From NCBI GenBank assembly GCA_019752915.1, contig JAIELO010000427.1, forward strand, positions 1 to 6,931: DNA of 6,931 nucleotides, written 5' to 3'. The notes below the pieces were generated by a model. That model had not been told where the DNA came from. It made no database searches and saw only the letters and a program-made list of their open reading frames with translations. This document shows, in pieces, positions 6,080-6,931 of the stretch. The stretch comes from Burkholderiaceae bacterium. GTDB lineage: Bacteria > Pseudomonadota > Gammaproteobacteria > Burkholderiales > Burkholderiaceae_D. The translations under genes and the position numbers were made by a program. The stretch's first letter is position 1, and every line of letters begins with the position of its first letter.

Positions 6080-6813
6080 TCGTTTTTGCCTGGCAAGTGC
6101 TACCCGCCGTCCCTTTGATCGCCGCAGCCAATCGCGACGAGTTCTACCAGCGTGCGACCGCACCGGCCGGTTACTGGCCCGAGCATCCGCGCATCTATGC
6201 GGGGCGTGACCTGCAGGCGGGCGGCAGCTGGATGGGTATCACCCGCGCCGAAGATGGTGCCACCGCCGCACGCTTCGCCGCCATCACCAACATCCGCGCC
6301 CCGTCCGAGCACCGCGAGCAGGCGCCCTCGCGCGGCCAGCTGGTCGCCGACTTCCTCGCAGGCAGCATGACACCACAGGAATATGTCGCGCAGATCCGCC
6401 CGCGTGCAGCTGACTACAATGGCTTCAATCTGATACTCAGTGATGGTCTGAGCCTGATCTGGTATTCGAACCGCGGCGACGCCGATCCGCGCAACGGCGT
6501 AGCGCTGGCACCGGGCGTCTACGGCCTCTCGAACGCCCTGCTCGACGCCCCGTGGCCGAAAGTGCTCAAGACCAAGGCCCAGTTTGCCAGTCTATTGTGT
6601 CTGGGCGCGCCCGACGACGCCTTCTTCGAAATGCTCTCCGACACCAGTCCGGCCCCGGACATGCGCCTGCCGGAGACCGGCGTCCCGCTCGACGTCGAAC
6701 GCATGCTGTCCGCCGTGCGCATCGAAAGCCCCGCCTACGGCACCCGCACCTCCACCGTCGTCAAACTCTACGCCGACCAGCGCGCCAGCCTGCACGAAGT
6801 CCTGATCCACTAA
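6070..6813 (+). CDS. NRDE family protein (TANGO2 homologue)
   Basis: This 247-residue protein starts MCLIVFAW and carries the namesake NRDE motif at 21-24 (AAANRDEFYQR). It also has AGRDLQAGGSWMGI (44-57), AAITNIRAP (70-78), SRGQLVADFL (87-96), YNGFNLIL (116-123), YGLSNALLD (151-159) and the C-terminal YGTRTSTV (223-230), all in the family order and at full length. In eukaryotes the homologue TANGO2/HRG-9 is linked to haem handling and mitochondrial metabolism; the bacterial role is unclear. Cys2 right after the initiator Met resembles an N-terminal-nucleophile hydrolase arrangement and may be the active residue. The ATG at 6070 lies inside the end of the upstream gene, a ten-base overlap that implies coupling. 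A palindromic repeat follows nine bases after the stop. Confidence 0.92.
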   Translation: MCLIVFAWQVLPAVPLIAAANRDEFYQRATAPAGYWPEHPRIYAGRDLQAGGSWMGITRAEDGATAARFAAITNIRAPSEHREQAPSRGQLVADFLAGSMTPQEYVAQIRPRAADYNGFNLILSDGLSLIWYSNRGDADPRNGVALAPGVYGLSNALLDAPWPKVLKTKAQFASLLCLGAPDDAFFEMLSDTSPAPDMRLPETGVPLDVERMLSAVRIESPAYGTRTSTVVKLYADQRASLHEVLIH

Positions 6814-6822
6814 GCAACAAAC

Positions 6823-6916
6823 AACCGGGGTCAGATCCGACATTCAGACACGAGCTGAGCTGGTCTCGGACAGCGACAGCAGAGCTTGTGTCCGGATGTC
6901 GGATCTGACCCCGGTT
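6823..6916. repeat. Long near-palindromic element with perfect 21-bp inverted ends
   Basis: The left arm, AACCGGGGTCAGATCCGACAT (6823-6843, one base over 20 only because the arm is 21 long), is perfectly complementary to 6896-6916. After a short mismatch, pairing resumes between 6847-6856 and 6883-6892 (nine Watson-Crick pairs and one G-T), then between 6859-6862 and 6877-6880. Almost all of the 94 bases can therefore fold into one hairpin. GGGGTCAGA/TCTGACCCC ends resemble extragenic palindromes that I recall beside REP-associated tyrosine transposases in proteobacteria, but no transposase is visible here. As it follows the NRDE gene by nine bases, it may end or stabilise that transcript. 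The only T run after it is GGTTTAGG, so it is not a classic intrinsic terminator. Confidence 0.8.
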
Positions 6917-6918
6917 TA

Positions 6919-6931
6919 GGATGTCGGATCT
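6919..6931 (+). repeat. Partial direct repeat of the palindrome's right end, cut by the window edge
   Basis: GGATGTCGGATCT at 6919-6931 is identical to 6894-6906, a period of 25 bases. It looks like the start of a further copy of the right arm, so the repeat region continues beyond the window as a tandem or composite array. Confidence 0.7.

Noticed and set aside
6552..6908. Plus-strand frame overlapping the NRDE gene end and running into the palindrome
   Set aside because: Low-complexity Arg/Pro-rich translation in another frame of a clear gene; no independent start signal.
6823..6916. Integron attC recombination site
   Set aside because: The size and imperfect palindrome fit loosely, but the GTTRRRY/RYYYAAC core is not present (GTTTAGG instead) and no integrase or cassette array is seen.

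Overview
The window is an ordinary, gene-dense piece of a betaproteobacterial chromosome. It is most likely from Burkholderiales, with an Oxalobacteraceae feel (the Herbaspirillum/Janthinobacterium/Massilia neighbourhood). This rests on the GC-rich codon use, on protein motifs, and on a divergent layout of mltG-tmk-holB-pilZ-tatD against ygfZ followed by a DUF4936-type gene. The genus is a guess from remembered gene orders, not from a search.

Left arm (minus strand, read from about 4600 down to 1): mltG, tmk, holB, pilZ, a GNAT acetyltransferase, a tatD/ycfH-like gene, then the 5' end of a gene for an exported ankyrin-like protein that runs off the left edge. Gaps between the first five genes are 3, 3, 10 and 19 bases, so this looks like one operon. 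It mixes peptidoglycan turnover (MltG), dTTP synthesis (Tmk), the replicative clamp loader (HolB), a type IV pilus regulator (PilZ) and a metal-dependent nuclease (TatD). The core order matches the yceG-tmk-holB-ycfH order of E. coli and the mltG-tmk-holB-pilZ-tatD order of Pseudomonas. The GNAT gene between pilZ and tatD is the unusual insertion, and it is followed by a perfect 10-bp hairpin.

Centre: a 176-bp divergent intergenic region (4598-4773) holds a good sigma70-like promoter pointing left into mltG, and a perfect TATAAT -10 pointing right into ygfZ.

Right arm (plus strand): ygfZ (folate-binding, Fe-S cluster repair), a 95-residue DUF4936-like protein, and an NRDE/TANGO2-family protein. 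They are tightly packed (1-base gap, then a 10-base overlap) and probably co-transcribed. Nine bases after the last stop codon lies a 94-base, nearly palindromic repeat with perfect 21-bp ends. A partial direct copy of its end is cut off by the window edge. This resembles an extragenic palindromic (REP/BIME-type) or miniature-transposon element and is the only clearly accessory-looking DNA here.

I see no CRISPR array, rRNA, tRNA, phage or complete insertion sequence, and no convincing undescribed system. The items most worth a second look are the right-edge repeat, the GNAT insertion and the ygfZ-DUF4936-NRDE linkage.
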